Positions 38,671 to 53,400 of a stretch of DNA of 64,000 bases are shown piece after piece; position 1 is the stretch's first letter, and every line of letters starts with the position of its first letter. The stretch is from Trichomonas tenax (lineage: Eukaryota > Parabasalia > Trichomonadida > Trichomonadidae), in contig JALKBU010000042.1 in the NCBI GenBank assembly GCA_023091735.1, positions 1 through 64,000 on the forward strand. The letters are read 5' to 3'. Position numbers and translations under genes: made by a program. Under the pieces are notes generated by a model. That model worked only from the letters and a program-made list of their open reading frames with translations. It was not told the origin of the DNA and searched no databases.

Positions 38671-39655
38671 TTATAAATACAAAGCCACGAAAACAAATAT
38701 TGATATTAAGAAATTGCTATTATTATTGCAAATGCAAAGAGATCGCTCATATTGATTACGAACAAACAGAGCAACGGATGCAGCGTGTGCATAAACTTCA
38801 AAATTAATGTGCTCCAATGGGTTATCAAATTCAGTATTTAAACTGCTTGTATCAACTACAGGTTGAAGTCCTGTTAAATAGTCAACATAACAATTTTCAA
38901 CTGCCATTGATATATTAAGTCCATTAACAAAGAAAGTTGGAGAAACTTGAGAATTATTATGAACTATATTTTCTGATAACAGAACACTACAACAATAACA
39001 ATAAATAATACCGTGAAGTGTGCCAACTTGGGAGTTTTCGATGACATTACACCTTTTTAACTCTCCGTATGTATTTTCGTAACAAATAATTGAATACTCA
39101 GGATCACATTTATTTCGATAAAATGTAGAAAAATTACAAATTTGTTGGGCACCATGATCCATTCTCATTCCAGTATTATAACGAGATATACAATTAGAGA
39201 TATTTGACCTGGTTAAACATATATATCTATAACTGAAATGTGTAGCTGAACATGAATTGTTAGCAAGTCCACACATTAAAAAGTTCGAATTTATAATTTC
39301 ACTATTTTGGTATGAAAAAAATCCTATACGCTTCCATAGCTAATACACTTGGACGCGCATATACGTATTTGAGCGCTGTGAATTTTTCCATTAAGGTATA
39401 CAGCACCTACAACTCCATTACTACTTATATTATCGAAAAAAACATTCGGCATCAAGGAAATGTGACTCAGTATTAATATTAACATTAATCGATTTATCTT
39501 TTAAATCAAGGAATCGCGATAAATAGATGAAAATTTTGCTTGTAGAGAAAACAATTTTAGGGTCTTGTGAAGTAATGGAAGGAGGGACTGAATTGGTATA
39601 AAATTCATTCCATAGTGATGTATCTGCACTATCAAAATGTAGTCTAAAAGTCTTT
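38671..39655 (-). pseudogene. Beta-helix-like paralogue with frameshifts
   Basis: Fragments align end to end with the intact paralogue. From about 39655: LHFDSADTSLWNEFYTNSVP through KIFIYLSRFLDLKDKSINVN, stopping at 39430 after AECFFR. A shifted frame from the T7 run (about 39435) gives SSNGVVGAVYLNGKIHSAQI, CASKCISYGS, ending about 39335. A third stretch runs to TAA 38671 (MRMDHGAQQICNFSTFYRNK; LKRCNVIENSQVGTLHGIIY) and ends in the hydrophobic tail ISIFVFVALYL. The ATG expected before LHFD is replaced by CTA. An open frame continues upstream to 39750, overlapping the end of the next paralogue, and is probably not part of the original protein. Confidence 0.75.
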
Positions 39656-39727
39656 AGGTGATTAAATTGTTGTTTTGGAACAAAACAAAAACTGTTAATT
39701 TTTGTTTGCATATCCTTACGATAAAGG

Positions 39728-40726
39728 TTAAACATTTTCCACATTAACAACCACAGTCATATAAAATATTCTGTTGGGATCTTTATTAGAAATGCAAATA
39801 GATTTTTCATATTTTTGTCGAATAAACAAGGCAACCGAAACAGCATTTTCACATACATCTACATGAATATGGTTCAGATAATTGTCAAAATCAGAATTAT
39901 TCATCTTATTGGTGATAATATTACTTTGCAATGTTGAAAGATAATCAATAAAGCAGTTAATTATAGTCATTAAATTACCACGATTTGTTGCCACATAAAA
40001 TGGGCGCGTATTTTTTGAATTGCGTAAAATTATGCTCTCATTTACAGTCACATTACAGTTATAACAATATATAATTCCCCTATCGGATGAAATTTGGTTA
40101 TTATCAATTATATTGCATCTTCTTATTTCTGTATTTGCATTTTCAAAACAAACAATAACGTTTAATGGATCGCAAATATTATTAGCAAATGTTGAAAAAT
40201 TACAATTTTGTTTTTGGCCAAAATCAAATCTTAAACCAGAATTTCGAACAGAGTTACAATATGAATTATTGGAATAACTAAAAATATTAAACCCATAATT
40301 AACAAATATTGCCGATTGGCCCGTTTGTGCCAAACCGCATGCAGAACAGGCTGAATTAAGAAAATACTTTTTATAATTTGTTAAGGCAAATAAAAAATTT
40401 CCATAATGTGAAGAACCGCCTATGGACAAACATTTATATGCACAATTTTTAGTTTGAACATAGTCTACTTGGCCGGTGAAATAAATTGCCCCTCCAGCAG
40501 TATAACTACTGATATTATTAAAATAAATATCAGAATTTAGAATAGATAATTTGTTGTTAGAGCTGATATTTATTACTTTATCTTTTATATCTACAAATCT
40601 TGACAATCGAAAGAATATTTTGTTTGAATTAAAAGATACTTTCGGATTGTGAACTGTGATCGATATTGGGGACGCACTTTCATAAAATTGGTTCCAAACC
40701 GATGAATCTAAAACATCATAATGCAA
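39728..40726 (-). pseudogene. Beta-helix-like paralogue without an ATG
   Basis: The frame is intact for 332 codons (YDVLDSSVWNQFYESASPIS; SKIFF-like NKIFFRLSRFVDIKDKVINI; IRRCNIIDNNQISSDRGIIY), but the codon aligned with the start ATG of the intact copy is TTG and an in-frame TGA lies just upstream. The next in-frame ATG is far inside. The C-terminus (FYMTVVVNVENV) has diverged from the hydrophobic tails of its relatives. It carries the upstream boxes at 40783-40808. It may be silent or use a non-ATG start; pseudogene is the simpler reading. Confidence 0.6.
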
Positions 40727-41496
40727 GATAATTGATATTCATAAATTTAATAAATCAAAATATAAAAATGTTACTTTTATTCATAAGGTTATCCTTACGT
40801 TAAGGTTATTGAGAAGTGTATTGACTCCATTTTTTGGGATTTAGCGGCCAAAATTGGTGAATTTAGAATGTCATACATATTTGCGATATATACAGATGCC
40901 TTTAGTTACCCGACTAAACGGTTAGAGGCACTTTTTGTATCAATTTTTTGACACTTATCGTCTGTATATGACTGAAATTATGTTAGCAATGATATATTAA
41001 ATTTTTCAAATTGAAATAATTTGTAAAGTTTGGATTTATTTTGAATTTTGCGTTCCATTTTTAGTTATATTCATGGTCAATCAAGCTTAAGCTATTCAAG
41101 TGCACTCACAGCCGGACAGAACTGTCTTCTAATAATACATTTTTAACTCATAATAGTAAATAAGAAAATATCTATATTTTTAAATATCATTTTATATACT
41201 ACTGACACATCACTGAATGGAATACAATGATACGTATATATCATTTGCTGTCTTTTTGTTGATTTAATTTGTAATTTGTTGCTAAATTGTAAATTGTGGA
41301 TCAACATAAGCGACAATAGTAATATCTAACCGGATAGTGTATATTCCTCTCGTCACTAAAGCATATTGATCATACTGGCAATGTTGTCTGTGGACACTCG
41401 AAGTCAATACACCTCTGGTTATTGAAATCTTTGATTAAATGAAAGCATGATTTTTTATCTAACACAAATAAATATAAATATATAAACAAAATAAAA
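40727..41496. promoter_or_regulatory. Intergenic region with two TAACCTTA boxes
   Basis: On minus, TAACCTTA occurs at 40801-40808 and 40784-40791, separated by ACGTAAGGA, followed by TGAATAAAAGTAACATTT. A similar AACCTTTATCGTAAGGATA arrangement precedes the 38671-39655 paralogue (about 39712-39730). The remainder to 41496 is AT-rich with no gene. Confidence 0.45.
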
Positions 41497-44400
41497 TTAA
41501 ACAAATTGCTCTGGGACCCTTGTACACATTACAGTACCAGCAAACAGCCACTCTCTTGGTGGTCTATCTGTTGGAAGTGTTGCAGTCCAAATCAAGTTTG
41601 TTGATTCGGCTTCGAATATTGTTTGTCCACTGAATCCATCATTGAGATCAGAGATCAAAGCATCCTTGTAAATAGGGAATGTGTATGCTCTGTCATTCTC
41701 AGGTAACTTCCTTTCAACAGTTACGCAAAGTCCAGGAACAGGAAGGAATGTCTTGTGCATCTCTTTCTGGCCAACACTTAATGTGTTTCCTTTGATACCA
41801 CCGTTGATCATCCAAAGCTTTCTAAGAACAAGTTCACCCTTCTGTGGCTCATATTTATCATCAACAAGACTGAAAACTAACTGAGTACTTGAAATTGTTG
41901 TTGCTTTAGCTTGAACGCCTTTCATGAGGAAGCACATCAAAACGGACTTCAAATCGTTAACTTTAGAGACATCAACTTCATTTGGCATTCCTTCTTTGAC
42001 CCATTTGAGAACATAAGTGTGTCTTTCGATCAAATCGCTGACAAACTTATTTGTATGTGCAAATGTTGAAATGTGTGCCTCGTGGCGCCACTTGTCTGGT
42101 ATCATTCCTCTTGCAAAATCGAGAACAGCTTGACAGTTGGCGCCACCAAATGCCTTTGCATAGTCGATTGTTTCCTGTGTCTTAAGTTTCATGTATGAAA
42201 TCATCTCATTGAGTGCTGTGATCTCAGATAACAACAATCTTCCTGAGATGCTCTCATAGTTCGAAAGCTCGTCCAAAGGAATTTGTTCAGGAATAAGCAT
42301 CTGGAAAGACTCAAGTTTTGTAATACCACTGCTCGCGGCAATGGCGCTTTGCTGTGGCGCAATTTGAACGAATACAGACATAACCCATCTTGAGTAATTC
42401 CAGTTCATTAATGGTGTTGATGTATCTGCATCCATTTTGAGAACTTCTGGATCTGGTCTCATTGGGAGTTTCTTGATATGGTTCGGGAACTCAGTGAGAG
42501 GAACATCAGATATGATTGTCCAGTTATCGCAATCCTTCACATTTCTTGCAATTGTGAAGCCATCGTTGAATGTTTCGGGAACAAAGATTTGATTCGCGTG
42601 GTCTCTGAGTTTCATCAAATCGAACTCATCGTAGACATTGGAGAAAACGTAATCGATCATCTGGTTACGGATGTTTCTGATTGGAATATCGTTTGGATTC
42701 TTCTCGATAACGACTCTGAACCATTCAACAATATCTTTGAAGATTGTATCGTTGCATCTATCTTTGGTACTCAAACCAATTGGACTGATGGATGATCTGA
42801 AGTTCATTAAGGACATCAACAATGCGCTTGCGTATGAAAGCTTCTTGATTGCAGACTGACTTGTTGTTGCACGAACAGAAGCTCCGTTGTGATGGAAGAA
42901 CTGAAGCATTGTGTGCTTAACAGATGGATAGAACTCAACATTGACGCGCTTTGATCTTCTAAGCATTGTTGGAGAAAGACATTCAAGTGTTGAACAGATC
43001 AAAACAAGTCTGAAGTTGGTGTTAACTGATGTAGTTGACATTTGGTTGTAAATATCAACGAGCATGTTTGAAACAACTCTTGATGGCTTGGAATAGTGTA
43101 GAAGAACTAATGTGCCACGAGTAATTGACATCTGAAGACTCTTTCTAGTGTTCTTGATTAATTCTGGATCATCAGATAATGAATACGAATCAAATGATTC
43201 GTTTCTTGAACGCAAAGCAATAAATTGATGAAGCATCAGTGTTGGATCAACACAAGCTGGAGCAAAGACAACAGACGGAATTGTACTTGTTTGTGAAATG
43301 ATTGAGTCGATCTGGAAGTGTGTGAAATATGACAAATAGTCAGGGAAGATTTCTTCAACAAATGCATTGATAAAATAGAAAACATTTGCAACATTTGTGA
43401 ATTTCATGTGTTCAATTAAATCAGTGTTGATTGGATCAACATTTGTTGTATCGATTGTGTTGTCTATTTCTTCCTGGAAGTGCTTCAAAATAGCATCGAG
43501 ATCCTTCTTCTTTGCCTTTCCTTCGTTGATGCGCATAAGGAATCCAGAAATGAATAAGAACAATGTGCACTCTTTAAGTGGCATCGATGAGAAGACGAAT
43601 TGAACGGTCATCTGAACGAGTGCGTTATACAAAGAAGTGCTTTGATCTGCTGTTAATGTTCCCGAGTGAAGGCCTTCGTTGACAAATACTTGGCGAATTG
43701 CTTTCATGTAACCATCAAATGAAAACTGGGCCATTGATGTAACACGTGGTAAGTATCTCGTCATGACATTCCAGAATGTGCAGCACATATCAATGAACTG
43801 TTTGAATGGAGCAGCTGCTTGAGTGATCTCTTCATCTGTCTTGTTTTCAGTAACTTCTTGCTTGAGAAGCTCGAGAAGAGTTTCTTTGGATGCAACCAAA
43901 TCATCGAATGTTGATTCATCGCCAAGTGGATCGAATTCATCTTCGAGTTCTTCATTGTGATAGTTTCTATAATATTCTGAAAGAATCTCAATAATATCGT
44001 TTTCATGATCTTTGATTCTGATTTCGTGTTCAATGAATCTCTTATTCTTTTCATTCCAGATTGGAATAATGTCAGGAGAGAAGAATTCAACGAATACATT
44101 TGTGAGTGACTGAGTAACAGACTCAACAGATGATGAAGTAACATTGACTAAGTTGACACGCGAAAGGAGATCCTCAGGAAGCTTAGAAACACTTGAAACA
44201 TTCGAAACAAGAATGAGTTTGAATCTTGGATCAAATGTTGCCATCTTCATTCCGACTTTGACTTCACGAGAAGCAGATGTATCAAGGAAGACTTGAGAAA
44301 GCTGTAAAAGCGGTTCAACGATTGGATTCAAGTAATCAGCATCAAGTAAAATTACGGTTTTACCGTCACAGACTGCTTGAGCAAGAATACTTTCTAATCC

Positions 44401-47400
44401 CAAAATGTTCTGTGAAATAACAACGAATCTCTTTGGTTTGAGAACAACTGTCAACAAATGGTAAACAATGTGATCCGGATCAATGATGAGTGGAGTTCTA
44501 TCAGTTGACAAAATATGAACGACATCGACCAAAGCTGGAATCATGAAAGTTGTAACGCGTTTGATTACATCTTGGCCTCTTGATAACGTGAATCTCTTGG
44601 AAATGAGCTTCATTGGATCACCATCAGACATCAATATCTTGTTCTTCTTGATTTCTTGAGCAACTTTAGTCATAAGTTGTTGCCTGACACTGATATCCAT
44701 TGCACCACAGAATACAGTGTAGAAAGAAGCAAGAATAGAGTCACCGATTGTTTCGCTGACAATGTTTTCTTCGTTAGTAACGTGTGTCTTCCAACGCTCG
44801 ATTAATTTGTTAGAATTTTCAATGAATTTCGTAAGTTTTTCTTTGCGAAGTTCGATCTTCTTGAATTTCTCTTTGAGGACTTCTCTGTCTTTCTTAAGAT
44901 TGTTGAGATTTTCAAGTTCTTCAACGAGTTGCTCTTCGACTTGTTTAATTGACTGCCCTTCTAACTTCATTTCTTCGGTCATTGTCTTAAGTTCGTTTTC
45001 TTCTTGATCGAGTTGTGCTGTTTCTTCAGATAACTGCTTTGAAAGATATGCTGTCCTTCTAATGCAATCAATCCAATCGCAGATAATCCTAAGAACAGGA
45101 GATACTGATTCAAGATCTCTTGGTGAGAAATCTGGGTTCTCGAAGTAAGCATCAATTTTCTCAAGTTTTTCTGGTGGAATTCCATTTTCAACAGTAACAT
45201 TTTCAAGAAGTTTTGCAACAAATATCCCGTCCATTAAAAGCGGCTTTCCATTCGTTTCATAGTCTGGTTCCATATCAGCAATGATGCAAACGATTTCTAA
45301 GAGAAGTTTTAGAGCAGAAATTGGATCAGTAGCAGAAATTCTAATTGTTTCAATATCATTTTCTGTCAAGCTCTCGATGACTTTTCTATTTGTTTCGATT
45401 CTTGGATATGTTAAGTCATACTCGCTCTTCTTTCCTTGGACTCTCTCTTGTTTCCTCTTAACTGTTTGTGTCTTTGTCTTGAATTCTTCTTCAAGCTTCG
45501 CCTTTCTTGCATCAATCGCATCTTTCCTTGTTGTGTAAGCTTGTTGAGCAGTGTCTGCACTGTAATTAATGGTAATTACACTTGGTTCAAGCTCAGTGAT
45601 CCTCTTCTTTGTCTCTTCAAGGTCATTCTCGAGAATCTTGAATACTTCAATACTTGCTTGCATTGCCTGGCTTTGCAATCTTGCCATGTTGACATCTTCT
45701 GTGATTGTGTTAGCAAACAAGTGGATGAATTCGTAGATGGAGTTCGGATGGTAATAAGCCATGTTCTGTTTTGCAATTGTTTCGAATGATGGAATAATTT
45801 CAGCAAGAGCATTAAGATTATCACCAACGACTTCACGAATCTGATCAATACTCAACAAGTCTGAAGCAAGGCTCTTGAAGAATGTGTCGCCTGGTGGAGA
45901 AATGTTGAGATGGCAAAAACTATGATTTGCATATGGAATGTCTTCTTCTGTAGAAATGACCATGTGAATGTTTGCACGAACAGTCTTCTTAACACGCCAA
46001 TACACAACATGTTTTTCTCCAGGAGTCATTGGCTTTGCACCATTAACTCTTGTGTAGAGATTATCAATTCCATCTTCATTGAAGAAGTTGTAGAAATCTC
46101 CTTGTGTTGCAAGCATCATAACTTGGTGAAGTTGTTGTTCATTGGAATGCTTATAACGTGCGAATATAACAGTGACCTTTTGATACAAAACAGCATTTGA
46201 AATGACATCATGCATCAATTGATCGAATTGCTTCTTCTGTTCAGCTTCATCGAGTTCTTCTTCAGGTGTTTGTTGACCAAGTGAAACAAAGTCGCATTCG
46301 AGGTTGTTCGCTGCAATTCTTGAAAGCAAGAATCTTCCACAGCCATGCTGTCCTTTGATAACTAAATTAGAACCAGGAACTGCAAGAATGTTGTGGATTA
46401 ATTGATATGTCTTAATAACATTTGCTATGAACTGAATGTAGATCTTCTGAGAGGAGTTTGAGTTAAAAACAGAAAGATGGAACATAAGCTCTTTCATTGT
46501 ATCCTCAACTCTTGTGATATTGCAGTTAATAATGGGATTCTTCTTTCCATCAAATCTCTTAACATCAATAGCAAGGATGTGAGATCCTTTGATGATGTCT
46601 TGGATAGCAGGGAATTGTAAATCAGTCTTATTAGACATCAAAGATTCAAGTTCACCTTGTAATTGAGGAATTGCGTAGTCAGTGAAAACAGTGTTAATGA
46701 TCTGTGAAGCAAGTAAATTGCCAAGTTCTGCTGGATGAGTCTTGTTCTCCATTAACCAGAATGGAGCCAAAACTTGCATCGTATCACCTGCAATAGATTT
46801 GATTCTGTTTTGAGAAATAGCTTGAATTGTAAGCTGAGTCAAACTCTTTGCCATTGGTTCTGGGAATCCAACGAACTCCAAAGCCTTTCTTGCAATCTCT
46901 GATGCTGTCGCTGGCAAAATTGGTGTCATTTGGATTTGCATGAATAATGATATGAATCTAAGTGGCAACTTCCTTGGATCTGTTACTGTAACAACAATTG
47001 AGAAATTGTTAACATCAAGGCGTTCTGTTATCTTGAAATCAGATGGTGAGAAGTTATCAAGAGATCTTTCATGTATGAGAACTCTGATCAATTCAAGAAT
47101 GTGTGGTTCATAATCATCAACATCTTCGAACAAAAGGATATAACGCTTCTGATTAAGAACTGTGTGTGTCAGGGGAGCAATTGCAAAAGTATGAGAAGAA
47201 ATGAATTTGATGAATGAATCCTGATCGAGTGTTGAGTGTGGAACAGGAATGATAATATTATTATCATCATTCTTATAAAGCAACTGAACGAATGAACTCT
47301 TTCCACTTGCAACATCACCAATGATCATGATGTGATCATTGTTATCTCTGAGGCAGTTTGCAGTAAACAACTGAGGAAGTGATTGAGATGTTGTAACAAT

Positions 47401-50400
47401 AACAGTGTCAGTGCTCTGTAATGATGTCTTATCATAACCCGGAACAACCATTGGAGGACTACGAAGCTGCTCTGTATCGATTGCAATCAACTTGCCTTTG
47501 TAGTAACGCATGGATTGAAGAGATGGCTTCGGGAATATCTTCATGAAGTCATCAGGGATATCAAATGATGACCAATCGATTGGCGTATCAATGTTGAATG
47601 TTTGTCTTGACCATGAATCAAGGTGAGATAGCATTGATGTATGAACAATACCAGAATATGCATTGAAGAAGGCAATAGCTGTCAAATCTGTAACTTGCTT
47701 TATGTCTGAGCACTCGATCTTGGACTTGTCAACCATATGGAATAACATCGATGCTGCGTTTTGTGGAATAATGTCCGAAATGATGATTTCACCATTCTCC
47801 ATATTGTTATCGCTTTCGAGGAAATAAGCAAAATTCTTTGTATGAGAAATCTTGTCAACAAACTTAGGAGCGACTTCGCAAAACGCAGATCTAAGTGCCT
47901 GAATGTCGCTTTCCGAAAGCTGAGCGTTTGTCTTCTCAAGGGCTCTTGAGAATGGAAGTGTTGGATGAAGAATACGGCAAATTGGAGACTTGAGGACAAC
48001 TTCAGCATCAGACTGAATGTTTCGCATAACAAGTAATCTCGTCTTTGAAAGTAATGATGGGGTGAGGTCTGAAAGAGAATCAGTTTCGATGACAATTTTG
48101 AACTTGCTAGAAAGTCTGTATCCTTCAAGCGAGTTGAGTTGAACCATGTGACTATCTTGTGGGCCAATTAACTGGCTGCAGTATTGAGCAAATTCTGATG
48201 TCAATGTGCCATCTAATCTCAAGATCTTCATGTAGTTCTTCTTTGTGTGGAGTCTATGCATTGTGCTGTGGATTTGTCCATAGTTCCACATCTGACCTAA
48301 AGTGATATCATTAACGATTGTTCCGAAGACTCTCTGCCACTTATCAGCACCGAAGTACAATGTTGCAGATGTAACAGGGAGATGTGAAGTTCCACGCATC
48401 TGTTCATTGTTCATGATGTTGATATACAAGTTAAGAACTGATGTCTTTCCTGAGTGTGGAGAACCTGCGATAATAACGGTATCATAAGAGCAGAACATGT
48501 TGTATAAGTTCCAGGCCTGATTGATCAAGTATTCCGATGGAACTTTGTCTCCAAGTTTCTTAACTTCCTCCTTTGCTATGGCTCTGAACTGAGTCTCTGT
48601 TTCTGATTTCATTAAATCATTAATTTGTTGAATGATGTCTTTGGCGTTATCACCAATCCTGAAGGAATTATAGAGAATTTCTGCAAGAACTTTCTTCTGG
48701 CTTGCATCAAGGAGATCCTCGAAATGATAATAAGCGAAGCAAGCAACAAACAGTACCTGATTAGTGTGGAATTGAGATGACTTTCTCTTCTCAATCTCAT
48801 CAAAGATGGCGAATAAGTGCGGTTGAATTAATTGCTTGATAAGTCTCTCTTTGAACATTGTTGTCGCCATGAACATGAATGAGCATAATGATGCAGCAAT
48901 ATCCTTTGGAACTAAAACACCCAACGCTGACAGTCTGATCTCAGCAAACGTTGTGTAAGCTGGTTTTCTCAATGCGACGCATCTGCACAAAGCTTTTAAT
49001 TGAGCTGGAACCTTTTCGTTGTTGGAGAATTCTGTGTCCGCTGTCAAGAAGACTTTTGTGTTCTTATCGAGATCAACGAGTCTTGAAGAAATTGTAATAC
49101 GTGGATTTCCTGCTTGTTGAGCTGAAATAAGGGATCTTAAGTTGTCGAACAAATAACTTGAGTTTGTGTGTGACAACATATCTGCATCAGCAATGTGGAG
49201 CCATGAACCAGATGAAGCAGCTCCAATAAGGATTCTGCTGAAGAAGAACTCGTTGAGATCTGGGAATTGTCTCTGAGCAAACAAGAATTTACCGAATTGC
49301 ATTGCGAGTTGTCTAACGAGTGCAGACTTTCCTGAACCAGCACTTCCGGTGATAACATTGATCTCTTTGTTGACCATACTCGCCGTGATTGTGCGCATTG
49401 CTGTGGAAAATGTTGGAGACTGAACGTATTCTCTAACAGAGCCCCAATATTCGAGACCATGCTCAAATTTTGTTCTGTCGATTGTAACTGTGAATTGAGA
49501 GTTGTTTTGGTTGAAGTTAAGATGAACGAATTGGTTCCAGTTCAACAAATGCGATGTGTTAGGAAGTTTCTCGCCAAGATAAACAACCATCAACTTGAAT
49601 GATTGTAAAACAGAGATAATGATTGATAATTTTCTGTAGTTAAGTGGAACTGTTTCTCCTAAAAGAGAAGCAGACAATTCCTTGATTTTATCAACAATTT
49701 CAGCTTCAAGAACCTGGAAAACTTTTTGATCATCGTCGAGTTTGGCGAAGCAATCATCGATCTTCTGGCAAATGTAAACATGGAGCGCTTGAACAGCTGT
49801 ATATGAAGTGAATGAAAGGACCCAATTCGAGAAAGGAAGAGACTGAAGTGATTCAAGAGCGTGTGAAATTCCTGTAACAACAGACTTTCTCATAGACTCG
49901 AATACAGCCGGAAGCCAAACTTCGATTCCACCACTGCACTGAATTGGATGTGGGAATATGAATTCATCGCTGTCAGCATTGAGCAAACCATTGATCTTGA
50001 TCTTCGATTGACCACGAGCGTAGCCTCCTTGAACAATATCATCTGAGCCTCCATGTGGAACGATGATGTTGATGACATTCATGAACAGCTTCGAAAGAGC
50101 TTCGCAGAAGTCGGAATATGAGTTTGTAGAAACAAGAGTCAAGACATCCTTGTTCGATAAGAAGAACAGTCTTGGAATAGCATTCCTCTTGTTATCGAGA
50201 TATTTGCCGAGCGCAACTAATATTGATTCTATAGATTGATTGTTTTCTTTCAATGATTCTAGTAATGAAGGGAAACTTGCAACAGCGAAAAGCCTTGAAT
50301 CCTTTGATGTATGTCTTGCCATTGAAACCCACTTACGCTGAACAGCAGCAAATCTGTTTGCTTGGTGAGGAAGAATTGCTCTTGCTTCTTCGCTGGAGAA

Positions 50401-53400
50401 AAGATTGAGAAGAAGAACCCAGTTGCTCTGGAATCTTGTCCATTGATCCAAAATATTGACGATGTTTTCAAGGTTCACAGATAATGTCTGAACTTGTTCT
50501 CTTACACCGCCAACATATGGAAGCATAAGCATCTTCTGTAATGTGATGATTGTATCGTTAATTTCAGCAATTAAGCCACTGACATCAGCGATTAAGACAT
50601 TGTCGTCGTTCTTCGATTGCGACTCCTGAAGTGGAAGTTGAACCTTTGCCCAGTATGAGTTCATGTTCTGGAATTTGCTTTCCAAGTCGCTCTCACCACG
50701 GGATGTCTCTGTGATGCGCTTGATGCGATCGTAGTCATCGAGAATGCCGAGAGAAATCAACTCACCTAACGTGATATCTGGGCGATATGAATTGCCTCTG
50801 CCACACTCGTCGAAGAGTGAGTTCCAGTGTCTTGTCTGCATATTGCCTTTCGAAAGTTGCTCAACTTCATCGATGAATCTTAAGACATCTTGAATCTTCG
50901 AAGAAAGTTCAAGAAGCAATGGATAGTTGCCTCTCGAGTTTTCTTGAAGATATTTCGCAGTTGATTGGAGATTTTGAACTGAATTACGGAATTTATCGAT
51001 TTGAATGTTTGCAAAGTGCGTCTTTGTGATGATTTCTGAGAGATATGTCCAATCTTTGGCGATTTGATACAAACTGATTGTGAAATCAGTTGCTGCAAGA
51101 ACGTTCTTGTAAGCACTGAAATCGTTGAGTTGAACATTAATTGCTTCCTGATATCCAACCAACATCTTAATTTGTGGTTCGAGATCGACAACTTGCGATT
51201 TAAGTTTGTGTGATTCTTCGAGCTTTGATTCAATATCAACATCCTTAAGAGCAATTGGAATTGTTGTTGCCTTTTCGAAAAGATGTCCAATGATCTTTTC
51301 CAACTTGTGGACGTTTTCTTTAAGCTGTTTGACGAATGGATCTTTGACATTCTCCTTAACAAGATTTCTGCCGTTTTCATCAATCTTGAAGCTTGCGAAA
51401 GCTGCTGGTAATGGATTTCTATCATGTTCAACTCCAAAGTTATCGAAGAGATCATAAACGCTGTCGACGAATGAAATTTCTGTCTGAATTTGTTGGACAA
51501 CACTCATTGATCTCGTTAAAATGAGGCAGTAATCAACAAACTGTTCAAGAGTGCGTGGATCGCTCTTCATTTCTCTATTGTAGAATCCAATAGCGTTGAG
51601 TATCATATCAATCTTCATTTGAGATAAATCTCTCAATAATTTGATTAAATCAGACAATGCTTTCTCAGGAATTGGCTCTAATTCCTTCTTCAGCTCCTTA
51701 GAGTCGACATATAAAGCAAGTTTAACTAAACCGGTTCTCATTGTTGCAATCAACGCGGATTGGGCCTTGAAGTAATTAATATCATTTGCAACTAAAGCCA
51801 AATCAACAACTGGTTCATCTTCATTATTGATCAGGAATTTATCTTCGTTATCCATTCTTTCTAAGGCTGAGATAGGTCCTTTGTAAGGTTCTCCTTTCCT
51901 TGTGACGAGATATTTCCTTGGATTCCATTCCTTTCCGAGTTTGTAGATTGGATAATATTCGGAGAAATTCTGTGAAGACTGAAGTGACTGACGATATGAT
52001 TCACTGATGATTTCGATGATGTGTTTCTCGATTGGCTCAAGCGATGCAACACCGCTTAATATCTGCGACAATGTGCATCCTTGTTCATAGAATTTTGAAA
52101 TATCAAAGCCACCTTCTCTGATGAACGGAATCAATTTGTTTGATGAAACTAAACGTGGTAAATTGTTGAGTGTTTTTTCGGCATCTTGCAAACTTGTTGA
52201 AACAGTTTTAACGAGAGCTTCAAGTGTTGGTTTGAGTTTAACGCTGCTGTCTTCTGCGAAATAGACGTCAACTTGGAAAATTGCTGCATGAACATTTGAA
52301 ACATTTTCATTTGCTTCTTTGAATGATTCGATGCAAACTTTGCAAAGAGTTTCCATGTGAATGTAATCAATAACGCGAATAAATGATGACAATTTGACGA
52401 TCTCGTTGTTGACTTTGATTGTTCTTTCTAATCTAAGGCGAGCTTTCTTCTTTTCGAGTAATTTTAATTTATCGAGATTTGGATTTCTATTATGAATGTC
52501 TGTGAATTCGTTATCATCAACTTGAACATTGAGTGGATCTGAAATATTTCTATATAATTCGATAATTCTATCAATAATCACGCTTATATAATTTGAATAT
52601 TCACTTTTGAGCTGATCGAGATTCTTTCTCATTAAATCTTCAAATTCATTCAGTGAGTATTTCTTTGATTGAACGAAACACAGCAAATTTTGACGAACCA
52701 TTGTTTCTGATTTTGTTCTCATCAAATAAAGTGCTGTTTTTTCAGCAAAGAAGGATGCATCATAGAAGAACGGATGCAACTTAACTGCCTGCAATTTGTG
52801 GCTGAATCTATGTGCCATCATGAAATTTTTCCATATTAAAAATGGTTTCCAATAGAAATACAATGAGAATATTCTCATCTTCTTAACAACACCGAATATC
52901 GATGTTTCATATGACCATTGATCCAATGTCATGTTATCTGTGTCGCCGTTCTTTTGAACGTGTGTAATTCCAGATGCTGACATTGTAAAGTAATTGTCAA
53001 CTTCTTCTGGTATTGTAGGAACTTTCTGTAACGTATATGGATCGTAATCAGGACTATTTGGTTGTGTTGTGTGAATCATAAAAATAAATCTGTGTCCACG
53101 CCCGTCCTTTCGCTTGCTGAAATAAGCAATCGGATCATCATCGAATACTAGAGCTTCTTTCTCTGCTTTTTCTTGAGCACGAAGTTCTTCTAAAGCAGAA
53201 GATGTTGGAATTTTCAGAGACATTTGTTTCGGAAAAAGCAGCGATGCATTATGTTGTGGAGGCATTTTCGTACTTAAGTGCACTTGTGTCGTGACTTCTC
53301 GATTTTGATTTTTAGCAGCGCGATTTCTAAAAGCTAAAAGTGCCGGATTTTGTAATGTAGTTATTCTCGTATTCTGTTGTGATCGTGATGTCGAAGTATC

